Origin: Stenotrophomonas humi | GTDB taxonomy: Bacteria; Pseudomonadota; Gammaproteobacteria; Xanthomonadales; Xanthomonadaceae | Direction of reading: 5' to 3' | Length of the DNA stretch: 64,000 nucleotides | Assembly (NCBI RefSeq): GCF_001431415.1 | Contig: NZ_LDJI01000045.1 | Coordinates: 1-64,000 of the forward strand | In this document: positions 53,289-62,541 of the stretch, in pieces | Layout of the letters: the number at the start of each line of letters is the position of its first letter | Numbering within the stretch: position 1 is the stretch's first letter | Program-made: the position numbers and the translations under genes | The notes under the pieces: generated by a model | What the model was told of the DNA's origin: nothing | Database searches by the model: none | The model's input: the letters and a program-made list of their open reading frames with translations, nothing else

Positions 53289-56200
53289 ATGGAAACGACC
53301 ACCCAAACCCTGCTCCCGGCTGCCGCGTTGTTCAACGACCCGGCCAGCGATGCCCGCGCAAACCAGTTCCGCATGCGCCGCCTGCAGGTGCTCAACTGGG
53401 GGACGTTCTCCGGCCTGACCGAAGTGCCGATCGCCGAGCGTGGCTTCCTGTTCGTGGGTCGCTCCGGCTCGGGCAAGTCCACCCTGCTCGACGGCATGAG
53501 CGCGCTGCTGACGCCGCCGAGCATCGTCGACTTCAACGCCGCCGCGCGCGAAGCCGAGCGCTCCGGCCGCGACCGTTCGCTGGTCTCGTACGTGCGTGGT
53601 GCGTGGGCCGACCAGCAGGACAGCGAGTCCGGCGAAATCGCCACCCAGTACCTGCGCAAGGGCGCCACCTGGACCGCATTGGCGCTGGAATACCACAACG
53701 CCCGCGGCGACGCGGTGTCCATCGTGCGCATGTTCTGGGTCAACGGTTCCGGCACCTCGGCCAATGACGTGCGCAAGCACTACATGGTGGTGCCGCGTCG
53801 CTTCGACCTGACCGAGCTGGAAGGCTTCGATCTGGATCTGCGCAAGCTGCGTCTGCGTCTGAGCGAGGACGTTGCGCATTTCGACAGCTTCGCCGGTTAC
53901 GCCGAGCGCTTCCGTCACCTGCTCGGCATCGGCAACGACATGGCGCTGCGCCTGCTGCACAAAACGCAGTCGGCCAAGAACCTGGGTGACCTCAACGCCT
54001 TCCTGCGTGGCTTCATGCTGGAAGAGCCGCGCACGTTTGAAGCGGCTGATCGTCTGGTCGAGGACTTCTCCGAACTCGATGGCGCCCACCACGCCGTGGT
54101 CACCGCACGCCGTCAGGTGGAAACGCTGACCCCGGCGCGCGAGTTCCATCACGATCTGACCGAGCTGCGCAAGGGCGTGGCCAACCTGCGCGACCTGCAG
54201 ATCGGCATCGACGGCTACCGCGAGGAAACGCGGCTGGAGCTGGTCAACGAGCGCATGCGCGAAGTGGACGTGATCGACCGTGGCCTGATGGGTGAGGAGG
54301 GCCAACGCCGTCAGGCGCTGGACAACCACGAACAGAAGCTGGTCGAACTGGAACGCCTGCAGCGCGAGCAGGGCGGTGAGCGTATCGAGGAGCTGGAGCG
54401 CGAACGCACCCGCGTCGAACGTGAAGTCGAAGAGCGTGCGCGCCGCCGCAAACAGCTGGAAAGCGCCTGTCGTCAGTTGGGCATGGCGCTGGCCGATACC
54501 GCCTCCGCGTTCTCCGAGCAGGTGGAACAGGCACGCTCGCTGATCGATGGCAGCCGCGATGGCGCCGGCACCGTGGACGACGCCATCGCCGAGCGCATGG
54601 CCGAGCGTCGCGAAGACGAAAAGCGTTTCGCCGCATTGCGCGTGGAACTGGAATCGTTGAAGTCCACGCCCAGCTCCATCCCGGCGCCGCTGCAGCAGAT
54701 GCGCGCCCGCCTGTGCGACGACACCGGTCTGCCGGAATCGGTGCTGCCGTTCGTCGGTGAACTGGTCCAGGTGCGCGAGGACCAGATCGGTTGGCGCGGT
54801 GCCATCGAGCGCGTGCTGCACGGTTTCGCGCAGTCGCTGCTGGTGGATGAAAAGCACCACAGCCAGGTTGCCGAATGGGCCAACCGCACGCACCTTGGCA
54901 CCAAGCTGGTGTACTTCCGTGTGCGCGACAACGAGCTGCTGCATGCGCGCGAGCCGGAAAAGCGCTCGTTGATCCACAAACTGCAGCTGCGTGACCACGC
55001 CTTCGGTGATTGGGTCTACAACGAACTGCTGCGTCGCTTCGACTACACCTGTGTGGACAACGCCGGCCAGCTGCGCAGCGAAGACCGCGCGTTGACCCGC
55101 GAAGGCCAGATCAAACACCCCGGCGATCGCTACGAGAAGGATGACCGCCACGCGGTCAACGACCGCAAGCGTTGGATGCTGGGCCACGACAACCGCGACA
55201 AGCGTCGCGTGTTCGAGCGCGAAGGGCAGGAGCTGGCGCAGCGCATCGCGCGCAGCGAAGCCGACGTCGCCATGCTGCGCAAGCAGCGCGAAAGCGGCCA
55301 GGAGAAGCAGCTGGCCGCGCGCGTGCTGGTGGAGCGCGACTGGGACGAAATCGATCTTGGCCCGCGTCTGCAGCGCCTGACCGATATCGACGAGCAGCTC
55401 ACTGACCTGCGTGAAGGCGACAACGCGCTGGCGCGTGTCGGCCAGCAGATTGAATTGACGCGCGGCCTGCGCGACCAGGCCAAGCGCACTTACGAGGACG
55501 TACGCCTGGAGCGCGCACAGCTGTCGCGCGAGCGTGTGCGCCTGGAGCAGCAACGTGACAACGGTGCTGCCCGTGTCGCCAGCACACCGCTGACCGAGGC
55601 GCAGCGCGAGGGTCTTGGTGAGCGCCTGCAGGTATTGCCGGGCTTCAACCTGGACACGCTGGAAAGTCATTTCCGTGTGATCGAACGGGGTCTGGGCGAA
55701 GAGCTGGGGCAAAGCCAGAGCCGCGATGCCAAGCTCACCCAGCACCTGCTCGATTGCTTCCGCAAATACTGCCAGCAATGGCCGGAGGACTCCGGCGATT
55801 TCACCGTGTCGCTGAGCAGTGCCGACGATTTCCTTGCGCGTCTGCAGCGCCTGGAAAGTGATGGACTGCCGCGTCACGAAGGCCGTTTCTTCGACCTGCT
55901 GCAGACGCAGAGCAAGAACAACCTGCTGGCCCTGCAGCGCCACACCGCTGAAGCGCACAAGGCGATCAAGCAGCGCATGGACGAGGTCAACGCCTCGCTG
56001 GAGCAGGTGGCGTTCAACCGCGGCACCGTGCTGGCCATCGACGTGACGGACCGGCGCCTGCCGGAAGTACAGGATTTCCAGCTGCAGCTGCGTGCGGTGC
56101 TGACCCATCAGCAGACCGAAGACCGTTCGCTGGCCGAGACCCAGTTCAACGTGTTGCGCGACCTGGTGCGGCGCCTGGGTGCACAGGAGCCGGAGCTGCG

Positions 56201-56849
56201 CCGCTGGCGCGAGCAGGTGCTGGACGTGCGTCTGCATGTGGAGTTCATCGGCGTCGAGCTGGATGGCGAAACCCGCGAGCAGGTCGAGATCTACCGCAGC
56301 GGCGCGGGCAAGTCCGGTGGTCAGCGGCAGAAGCTGGCGACCACCTGCCTCGCCGCCGCACTGCGCTACCAGTTGGGTGGCGAAGACGGTGAGCTGCCGC
56401 GCTACGCGGCCGTGGTGCTGGACGAAGCCTTCGACAAGGCCGACAACGAGTTCACCGCGCTGGCGATGAACATCTTCGAGAACTTCGGTTTCCAGATGGT
56501 GGTGGCCACCCCGTTGAAGTCGGTGATGACGCTGGAGCCGTTCATCGGTGGTGCCTGCTTCGTCGAGATCAGCGGTCGCCACGATTCGGGCGTGCTGTTG
56601 ATCGAGTACGACGACGAAGCCAACCGCCTGAAGCTGCCGGCCCGTGCACGCGGTGCGGCTGCGCGCGCGCAGGATGATGCCGAGCAGGCGGCAAAGCAGG
56701 AGCCGCAGGTGGAAGCCATCGCACCGGAAGCCGAAGCGATCATCGAGGCGGCTGAGGCGGCAGTGGTTGACGCCGAAGTGATCGAGGCGCCGGTAAAGAA
56801 GGCACCGAAGAAGGCTGCTGCGAAGAAGCGTGCTGCTACCGAGAAGTGA
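53289..56849 (+). CDS. SMC-like condensin ATPase MksB/JetC
   Basis: A 1186-residue SMC-like ATPase. Walker A is GRSGSGKSTLLDGMSALL (about 57-74), the long central part is coiled coil (about 270-480 and 650-900) with a hinge-like segment between. The C-terminal signature is YRSGAGKSGGQRQKL and Walker B AAVVLDEAFDKADNEF. The last 50 residues, after the ATPase, are rich in Ala/Glu then Lys/Ala (KKAPKKAAAKKRAATEK), a basic tail like histone H1. ATG 53289 is chosen because AAGG lies 9 nt upstream; ATG 53280 directly follows it. With mksF and mksE this forms a complete SMC core; a JetD-type nuclease gene is not present on either side. Confidence 0.9.
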   Translation: METTTQTLLPAAALFNDPASDARANQFRMRRLQVLNWGTFSGLTEVPIAERGFLFVGRSGSGKSTLLDGMSALLTPPSIVDFNAAAREAERSGRDRSLVSYVRGAWADQQDSESGEIATQYLRKGATWTALALEYHNARGDAVSIVRMFWVNGSGTSANDVRKHYMVVPRRFDLTELEGFDLDLRKLRLRLSEDVAHFDSFAGYAERFRHLLGIGNDMALRLLHKTQSAKNLGDLNAFLRGFMLEEPRTFEAADRLVEDFSELDGAHHAVVTARRQVETLTPAREFHHDLTELRKGVANLRDLQIGIDGYREETRLELVNERMREVDVIDRGLMGEEGQRRQALDNHEQKLVELERLQREQGGERIEELERERTRVEREVEERARRRKQLESACRQLGMALADTASAFSEQVEQARSLIDGSRDGAGTVDDAIAERMAERREDEKRFAALRVELESLKSTPSSIPAPLQQMRARLCDDTGLPESVLPFVGELVQVREDQIGWRGAIERVLHGFAQSLLVDEKHHSQVAEWANRTHLGTKLVYFRVRDNELLHAREPEKRSLIHKLQLRDHAFGDWVYNELLRRFDYTCVDNAGQLRSEDRALTREGQIKHPGDRYEKDDRHAVNDRKRWMLGHDNRDKRRVFEREGQELAQRIARSEADVAMLRKQRESGQEKQLAARVLVERDWDEIDLGPRLQRLTDIDEQLTDLREGDNALARVGQQIELTRGLRDQAKRTYEDVRLERAQLSRERVRLEQQRDNGAARVASTPLTEAQREGLGERLQVLPGFNLDTLESHFRVIERGLGEELGQSQSRDAKLTQHLLDCFRKYCQQWPEDSGDFTVSLSSADDFLARLQRLESDGLPRHEGRFFDLLQTQSKNNLLALQRHTAEAHKAIKQRMDEVNASLEQVAFNRGTVLAIDVTDRRLPEVQDFQLQLRAVLTHQQTEDRSLAETQFNVLRDLVRRLGAQEPELRRWREQVLDVRLHVEFIGVELDGETREQVEIYRSGAGKSGGQRQKLATTCLAAALRYQLGGEDGELPRYAAVVLDEAFDKADNEFTALAMNIFENFGFQMVVATPLKSVMTLEPFIGGACFVEISGRHDSGVLLIEYDDEANRLKLPARARGAAARAQDDAEQAAKQEPQVEAIAPEAEAIIEAAEAAVVDAEVIEAPVKKAPKKAAAKKRAATEK

Positions 56850-56873
56850 TTTCAAAGCGCTGCTTGCTTGAAT

Positions 56874-56902
56874 GCCCCTCTCCCCTTGTGGGGTGAGAGG
56901 GG
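56874..56902. repeat. Palindromic extragenic repeat
   Basis: GCCCCTCTCCCC and GGGGTGAGAGGGGC form a long stem around TTGT, 25 bp after the mksB stop. It may stabilise the transcript end or act as a weak terminator. Confidence 0.55.
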
Positions 56903-57039
56903 CCGCTTACGAGACACCGGTCGCTGCCCATCGAATGCCCCGGCGCAAGGGCCAGGGCACGGAGCGGCAACTGAGCCCATGCGCCGAGGCACACAACAGG
57001 CTTGCCGGGCTACGATTCACCCTTCAACAGGAGCCATCC

Positions 57040-57417
57040 ATGCATTACGTAGAAATCGTCGCCATGCTGGTCGTGGTGCAGTACCTGTTCTTCATCTACC
57101 AGGTAGGTCGCGCACGCGGACGCTACGGCGTGAAGGCACCGGCGGTCACCGGCCACGAGAGATTCGAGCGCGCCTATCGCGTGCAGATGAACACGCTGGA
57201 GTTGATGGTCGCGTTGCTGCCGGCGCTGTTCGTCGCCGCGCGTTTCTGGCCGGCGACCTGGGTCGCGGCTATCGGCGTGGTCTACCTGATCGGCCGTTTC
57301 ATTTACTGGCGCGCCTACATCAGTGCACCGTCCAGCCGTGGTCTGGGTTTCGGCCTGTCGATGCTGCCGGTGATGGCACTGCTGACGATGGCATTGGCAG
57401 GCGCGGTCCTGCGCTGA
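57040..57417 (+). CDS. MAPEG-family membrane protein
   Basis: A 125-residue membrane protein with four hydrophobic segments, the MAPEG layout (membrane-associated eicosanoid and glutathione metabolism). The loop between helices 1 and 2 and the second helix give RGRYGVKAPAVTGHERFERA, where ERxxRVQMNTLE is the family signature (ERAYRVQMNTLE). A good ribosome site CAGGAG precedes ATG 57040; the long upstream frame is repeat and non-coding DNA. Bacterial MAPEG proteins are often glutathione-dependent; the exact reaction is unknown. Confidence 0.85.
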   Translation: MHYVEIVAMLVVVQYLFFIYQVGRARGRYGVKAPAVTGHERFERAYRVQMNTLELMVALLPALFVAARFWPATWVAAIGVVYLIGRFIYWRAYISAPSSRGLGFGLSMLPVMALLTMALAGAVLR

Positions 57418-57630
57418 TCATCGGGCCGCTGTACGAGCGGCGTCAGCCGCGAAGCCGGTGATGGCAACACCAGCAGCGCCCTCCATCATTGCAGTCAAAC
57501 CGATCGGATCGGGCAGCTGCGATTGGTTGGCGGATCCTTCCGTTGTTGGATCGTCATCAGTTTCGCGGCTTATGCCGCCCCTGCACCCAAACGTTCACCG
57601 ACAACGCAGAGAACAATCAGCACGCAGGAT

Positions 57631-57654
57631 AAAGGGAGCCTCGCGGCTCCCTTT
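57631..57654. terminator. Hairpin after the 57.7-kb TonB receptor gene
   Basis: AAAGGGAGCC (57631-57640) pairs with GGCTCCCTTT (57645-57654) around TCGC. Only short T-stretches follow, so strength is uncertain. It lies between the MAPEG gene and the convergent receptor gene in a 266-bp gap otherwise without features. Confidence 0.6.
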
Positions 57655-57683
57655 GTCGTTCCTGCATCCCTGCATCGCCCGGC

Positions 57684-60578
57684 TCAGAAATCCATGCTGA
57701 GCTTGGCGTAGCTGTAACGCCCCGGCAGGTCATACGTGCCCGGGTCGTAGCCGTTGAGCGTGCAGCTCAGGCAGATCGGTGGGTTCTTGTCGAACACGTT
57801 GTTGACGCCCAGCGTGACCTTGACCCCTTTCATCCACGCGTCGGTACGCCAGCTCACCTGCGCGTCGTGATACGTGGTCGCACCCAGCCAATGTTGATCG
57901 GCAACGCTGTCGGTACAGATCGGGAAGCCATTGGCGCCAGCGCAGCGTTCGCGCAGGCGGTCGATGTAGCGCATCGTCCAGTTCGCATTCCAGTTGCGGA
58001 AATCCCAGTTGGTGGTCAGCGTCGAGGTCCATTCCGGGATGGCGCTGTCATTGACCTCCACGCCCGGGCCCTTGGGTTCGGGCTGGCCGGATTCGTTGAT
58101 CAGCTCATAGCGCGACACCCAGGTCGACTTCCAGTCAAAGCCGAGCTGGCCCCAACCGGCTTCCGGCAACAGCCAGTGCGCGGTGAAGTCCCAGCCGCTG
58201 GTGTTGATGGTGCCCAGGTTGGCGAGGATGTCCTCGAAGCGGACGATCTGGCCACGGTCGTTGCGGGTATAGCTGGCGCAGGCGGCTGCGTCGCGGGTGT
58301 CGATACAGCGGTCCAGGATCAACTGCGCATCCGGTGCCTGGATCGCACCGTCGATGGTGTGTCGGTAGAAGGTCACGCCCAGGTCCAGCTTGCTCGCCCA
58401 ATTGCTGTCCGCCGCCCAGCCAGGGCTCCACACGAAGCCGGCCATGAACGAGCGGCTTTCTTCCGGATCCAGTTCACGATTGCCAGCCGTCACCACCGAG
58501 ATCTGCGGGTTGGCCTGCTCGTAGCCCGGAGGTACGCCATCAGCCACGCATTTTGGCGTGGTGGATGCAGCGTTGTTGCATGGATCCACCAGCGTTGCGT
58601 CGAAGCGGCTCAGCGTGCCGTACAACTCACCGATGGACGGTGCGCGGAAGCCCTGCGCGAATGACATGCGCAGCAGCAGTTCGTCTGCCGGCTGCCAGCG
58701 CAGGCCGATCTTGCCGGTGCCGGTGCCGCCGAAGGTAGAGTAGTCCGAGTAGCGACCGGCGATGCTCATGTCCAGGCTCTTGCCCCAGAAGCCGCCACGC
58801 GCCAGCGGGATGTCGAACTCGGCGTAGGCTTCCTTCACCGAATAGCTGCCGATGGTGACCCCCGAAGGCACGCCGTTGTATTCGCCAGCCACGGTGATCG
58901 GGTCGGGGTGGTACTCACCTTTGTAGCGGCGCCACTCGGCGCCGGCAGCAAAGGACAGCGGACCCGCCCACATGTCGAACAACTCACCGGTGATGTTGGC
59001 CGAGGCCTGGCTCAGCGTGTTCTTGCTGCGGTCACGCACGATCGGCGAGATCCACGCCAGCATGTCAGCGGTGATGGTGCCGGGCCCGCCGAAGATGTTC
59101 AACGGGACGCAACCGGCGATGGCGGCACACGCGGCAGGGTCGCCCAGTGCCTGGTTGATGTGCTTGATGTTGTAGCTGCCGGTGTTGGTCTGGGTGGCCT
59201 TGCTTTCACTGGTCATCGCATTGATGTCCCAGTTCCAGGTGCGCTGGTTGACCTCGAACGTGCCATCCAGGCCCGCGGCCGCGTACCAGGTCTTCACCTC
59301 CTGCTCGTAACGGCGTGGGCCGCCTTCCACCGGCCGTCGGCCAATCAGGAACAGGTTCGGGCTGCTGCCCATGGTGGTCAGGTCGAAGCCGAACGGGTTG
59401 TACGGATTGTTGGCCGAGATCACCAGATTCTTCTCGGCCCAATCGTTGTACACGCCCGCATCGGTGCCGAGGAAGAACGGCTCCGGGGCAGCCTGGTTGG
59501 CCGATTCGCGCTCGCTGTACATGCCGCGGAACCAGCCGCTCACGTTCGGGGTGAACTCAAAGCGCACCTGGCCGAACACCGATTTGCGCTCGTTGGGCGT
59601 CAGCAGCAGGTTGTTCGGTGCGAAGTTGTAGCGGTCCGGCGTGCCGAAGCAGTGGTAGTCATCGGTTCGGGGGCCGACGTTGCCGTTGGAGCAGGCGGCC
59701 TGGCCGGGGTCGAAGACCGGGCTGGTGACGCCGGTGTTGGAGGTGATGTTGTAGGTCTTGCCGCTGGGGTCGGCGAACACCAGCCGTCCCTGCGGTGTCG
59801 CCGAGCTGCCGTTGGCCAGGCCGGTACCCGGTACCGGAACGGTGGCCCACTTGTACTCGGTCGAGGCAACCTCCTTCTGCTTGAACCACGACGCGCCGAC
59901 GATCCATTGCGCGCGCTCGCCGCTCTTGCCGAAGCTCATATCGACACTGGTGGTGTCGCCGCCCTTGAGGTTGTAGTCGCCGTACTGCACTTCGACGTGG
60001 CCGCCGTCGGCATTCTTCTTGGTGATGATGTTGACCACGCCGGCGATGGCATCGGAGCCGTAAATCGACGATGCGCCGTCTTCCAGCACCTCGATGCGCT
60101 CCACCAGCGCCAACGGAATGGTGTTCAGATCCACCGACGAGCCGACGCCCGAGCCGGACGATTCATTGACCCAGCGGATGCCGTCGACCAGCACCAGCAC
60201 GCGTTTGGGCCCGAGGTGACGCAGATCCACCGTGGCCGCACCAGCACCCACGCCGCCGCCATCGGGCGGGAAGCCGAAGTTGCCGCTGGAGTTGAGTTTG
60301 GTGCTGAGCGATGCGCCGCTGGCGGTCAGGTGTTGCACCACATCCGCCACCGAGGTGTAGCCGGTGCGATCGATGGCTTCGCGGGTGAGTACCTGCACCG
60401 GTACCTGGGTTTCCAGCTCCGCTTTTTTTATGCGGCTGCCGGTGACCTGGACGGTGTCCAGGGTTCTTGCACTGTTGCCGGGTGCGTCCTGCGCGGCAGC
60501 GACGGTGGGCAACAGGCACAACAGGGAAAACTGGACGGCGAGCGTGAGGCGGTGCGTGCGTAGCGGTAACGACGTCAT
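57684..60578 (-). CDS. TonB-dependent outer-membrane receptor
   Basis: A 964-residue receptor. Signal peptide [20 protein letters not shown], a TonB box near TLDVTVQ-like TLDTVQVTG (residues about 39-47), plug domain with [38 protein letters not shown] and [18 protein letters not shown], then a large barrel ending [10 protein letters not shown] with the terminal Phe. The plug pattern belongs to the large group of receptors that xanthomonads expand for plant- or polymer-derived nutrients. Ligand unknown. AGGAG precedes the start. It is a single gene, with no enzyme partner beside it. Confidence 0.92.
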   Translation of the reverse strand: MTSLPLRTHRLTLAVQFSLLCLLPTVAAAQDAPGNSARTLDTVQVTGSRIKKAELETQVPVQVLTREAIDRTGYTSVADVVQHLTASGASLSTKLNSSGNFGFPPDGGGVGAGAATVDLRHLGPKRVLVLVDGIRWVNESSGSGVGSSVDLNTIPLALVERIEVLEDGASSIYGSDAIAGVVNIITKKNADGGHVEVQYGDYNLKGGDTTSVDMSFGKSGERAQWIVGASWFKQKEVASTEYKWATVPVPGTGLANGSSATPQGRLVFADPSGKTYNITSNTGVTSPVFDPGQAACSNGNVGPRTDDYHCFGTPDRYNFAPNNLLLTPNERKSVFGQVRFEFTPNVSGWFRGMYSERESANQAAPEPFFLGTDAGVYNDWAEKNLVISANNPYNPFGFDLTTMGSSPNLFLIGRRPVEGGPRRYEQEVKTWYAAAGLDGTFEVNQRTWNWDINAMTSESKATQTNTGSYNIKHINQALGDPAACAAIAGCVPLNIFGGPGTITADMLAWISPIVRDRSKNTLSQASANITGELFDMWAGPLSFAAGAEWRRYKGEYHPDPITVAGEYNGVPSGVTIGSYSVKEAYAEFDIPLARGGFWGKSLDMSIAGRYSDYSTFGGTGTGKIGLRWQPADELLLRMSFAQGFRAPSIGELYGTLSRFDATLVDPCNNAASTTPKCVADGVPPGYEQANPQISVVTAGNRELDPEESRSFMAGFVWSPGWAADSNWASKLDLGVTFYRHTIDGAIQAPDAQLILDRCIDTRDAAACASYTRNDRGQIVRFEDILANLGTINTSGWDFTAHWLLPEAGWGQLGFDWKSTWVSRYELINESGQPEPKGPGVEVNDSAIPEWTSTLTTNWDFRNWNANWTMRYIDRLRERCAGANGFPICTDSVADQHWLGATTYHDAQVSWRTDAWMKGVKVTLGVNNVFDKNPPICLSCTLNGYDPGTYDLPGRYSYAKLSMDF

Positions 60579-61102
60579 CGGGAAGCTCCTATGAATGCCG
60601 GACTACTTGCCCGCCGGAAGGGCGGGTGCCTCGCGGTTGTAAGCAATTCGTTAGAAACCGGCAAGCGGAGATGTCTTGAAACGCGGACACTGCAGGAGAC
60701 AGCAACATGAATCGGTTACCTTCTTCATCAACGCGTCAATATCAATCAGCAGTTGCTGCCTGATCTCCCATGTCGCGTGCTCGCAAGCAGCCGTATGTCG
60801 ACCCGACAAGCAGCCTGCCCATGCGCACGGGCTGAGGAAGAGTTCGCTCTCGGTGCACTGCGCGCGGATCACGTTGCTCACGCGCGACGCATTGGCTTCT
60901 TGCAGAAGGCGGTGCTCGCTGGTCTCCGTCACCATCCGACCCGATCCCGCGCGGCATCACGGCCAATGGTTCCGGCATCCGCTGCGATCGCGGTACGCGG
61001 GCTCGACGCAGCGCGCCGGGAGCAGGAGGCGCGGTGATGGCTTTCATCGTGTGCCACCGAGGTACGGCGGGCACGTGGCGCCGGCACGTACGCGCTGCGC
61101 GG
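60579..61102. other. Receptor-TauE gap (524 bp)
   Basis: No recognised gene. A minus-strand frame at 60651-60935 has some coding-like codon use in its first half (listed separately with low confidence). The rest shows many short overlapping frames in several phases, and a GC-rich palindrome-rich stretch at 60950-61100. It presumably holds the promoter of the receptor gene. Confidence 0.5.
60651..60935 (-). CDS. Possible small hypothetical protein
   Basis: A 94-residue open frame, MVTETSEHRLLQEANASRVS at the start, with five Cys in its middle and end (CAWAGC, ACEH, SCCC). The first 45 codons use G or C in third positions as real genes here do; the rest do not. No domain is recognised and the upstream GGGTCGG is a weak ribosome site. 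It may be a degraded gene or chance. Function unknown. Confidence 0.25.
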   Translation of the reverse strand: MVTETSEHRLLQEANASRVSNVIRAQCTESELFLSPCAWAGCLSGRHTAACEHATWEIRQQLLIDIDALMKKVTDSCCCLLQCPRFKTSPLAGF

Positions 61103-61882
61103 TTATGCCGCGCCCAGGGTATCCCAGGCCATACGCGCGATCAGTACCACCACCAGTGCCAGGAATAATTTCCGGATCAATGGTGTGCCGCCACGCAGTG
61201 CCATCCGCGTGCCAACCACCGCGCCGCTGATGTTGGCCATCGCCATGGGGACGGCAATGGCCAGCAACACGTTGCCGCTGGGCACGAAGAACGACAGCGC
61301 TGCCACGTTGGTGGCCACGTTCACCACCTTCGATGCGGCCGAGGCACGCAGGAAGTCCAGGCCAAAGAAACGCACGAACAGAAAGATCAGGAAGCTGCCG
61401 GTGCCGGGCCCAAAGAAGCCATCGTAGAAGCCGATCACGCCGCCCATGATCAACGCGATGGTCAACTCTTTGCGGCCGATCTCACGTGGCCGGTGCAGCG
61501 CGCCGAAGTCCTTCTTGGCCAGCGTGTAGCCCAGCATCACGATAAGCAGCGTCAACACCAGCGGCCGCACCGCATCCTTGGACAACAGCGTCACCGCCGT
61601 CGCACCCAGGAACGAACAGGCAAACGCCGCCGCCGATGCCAGCAGCACCGGCCGCCACGGGAACTGCACCGAGCGCGCATAGCGCCATGCCGATGCGGTG
61701 GTGCCGAACACCGAGCTGAACTTGTTGGTGCCGAGCAAAGCCGCCGGCGTGTGTTGCGGCAGTGTGGTGAACAGGCCGGGCAGCTGGATCAGGCCACCGC
61801 CACCGACCGCTGCATCCACCAGCCCGGCGATGAAGGCGATCACCAGCAACCAGGGCAGCTCGGGTGGCAGCAGTTCCAGCAT
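61103..61882 (-). CDS. TauE/SafE-family permease
   Basis: A 259-residue membrane protein with about seven to eight helices. The TauE signature is present twice: [23 protein letters not shown] near the start and [23 protein letters not shown] in the middle, each with the Gly-rich loop of the repeated half. These transport sulfite, sulfoacetate or other small organic anions. Start ATG 61882 is preceded by a purine-rich site; the longer frame overlaps ychJ. Divergent from ychJ with 94 bp between starts. Confidence 0.88.
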   Translation of the reverse strand: MLELLPPELPWLLVIAFIAGLVDAAVGGGGLIQLPGLFTTLPQHTPAALLGTNKFSSVFGTTASAWRYARSVQFPWRPVLLASAAAFACSFLGATAVTLLSKDAVRPLVLTLLIVMLGYTLAKKDFGALHRPREIGRKELTIALIMGGVIGFYDGFFGPGTGSFLIFLFVRFFGLDFLRASAASKVVNVATNVAALSFFVPSGNVLLAIAVPMAMANISGAVVGTRMALRGGTPLIRKLFLALVVVLIARMAWDTLGAA

Positions 61883-61976
61883 GGTGATTCCAGCGCGGGG
61901 CGCGACAGAATACGCGCCTTGCCCGGCATCGGCAGCGCAGCTGGAGCCCTTGCCGGGATCGGGGGAGAATACGTAC

Positions 61977-62378
61977 ATGCAGATATCTCCCACTTCCGCG
62001 TGTCCCTGCGGCCGCGACCTCGGCTACGGCGCCTGCTGCGGCCGCTATCACGCCGGCCTCGCGGCCCCGGATGCCGAATCCCTGATGCGTTCGCGTTACA
62101 GCGCCTATGTGCTCAAGGACGCCGACTACCTGCGCAGCAGCTGGCATCCGGATACCCGCCCCGAATCGCTCTCATTGGACGATGCCCCCGGTCAGCGCAC
62201 ACATTGGCTGGGCCTGAGCGTGAAACGGCACCTCGCCACTGGCGAAGACACCGCTGAAGTCGAATTCGTCGCCCGTTACCGCATCGGCGGCGGCAGTGCG
62301 GTCAAGATGACCGAACACAGCCGCTTCCAGCGCATCGACGGCCGCTGGTACTACCTGGACGCGGCAGGCGAAGCCTGA
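61977..62378 (+). CDS. ychJ: YchJ-like SEC-C motif protein
   Basis: A 133-residue protein of the UPF0225/YchJ family. The N-terminal zinc motif [17 protein letters not shown] and the following [23 protein letters not shown] are characteristic, with [11 protein letters not shown] and [13 protein letters not shown] near the end. Function is unknown; SEC-C motifs bind metal and the fold resembles NTF2 proteins. GGGGGAG upstream supports ATG 61977. Confidence 0.9.
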   Translation: MQISPTSACPCGRDLGYGACCGRYHAGLAAPDAESLMRSRYSAYVLKDADYLRSSWHPDTRPESLSLDDAPGQRTHWLGLSVKRHLATGEDTAEVEFVARYRIGGGSAVKMTEHSRFQRIDGRWYYLDAAGEA

Positions 62379-62412
62379 GCTGGCAATCCCGCTCCCGTCG
62401 TACTTGCGTTGA

Positions 62413-62438
62413 GCCCCTCTCACGTTCACGGGAGAGGG
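62413..62438. repeat. Palindromic extragenic repeat
   Basis: CCCCTCTCACGT and ACGGGAGAGGG around a short loop, with one mismatch, after ychJ. Same family as the repeats at 39589 and 56874. Confidence 0.55.
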
Positions 62439-62541
62439 CAGCCATTGATCTGCGCCGCGTTCCCCCACCGGCGCAGACGCGAAGCAAAACCACCTCCCGC
62501 ACTCCGCTTATCATCAACCCCCACAGCAAGGAGCTCGGCGG

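Noticed and set aside
53196-56855. A 1219-codon minus-strand frame opposite the SMC gene
   Set aside because: Mirror frame from high third-position GC. No ribosome site, signal or family similarity; MksB on the plus strand is intact.
56850-57039. A JetD gene downstream of the condensin genes
   Set aside because: The gap is too short and holds a palindrome; the next gene is a MAPEG membrane protein.
60707-60763. An 18-codon frame with a good AGGAG site before an ATG
   Set aside because: Too short and without a partner or conservation evidence. Probably chance.
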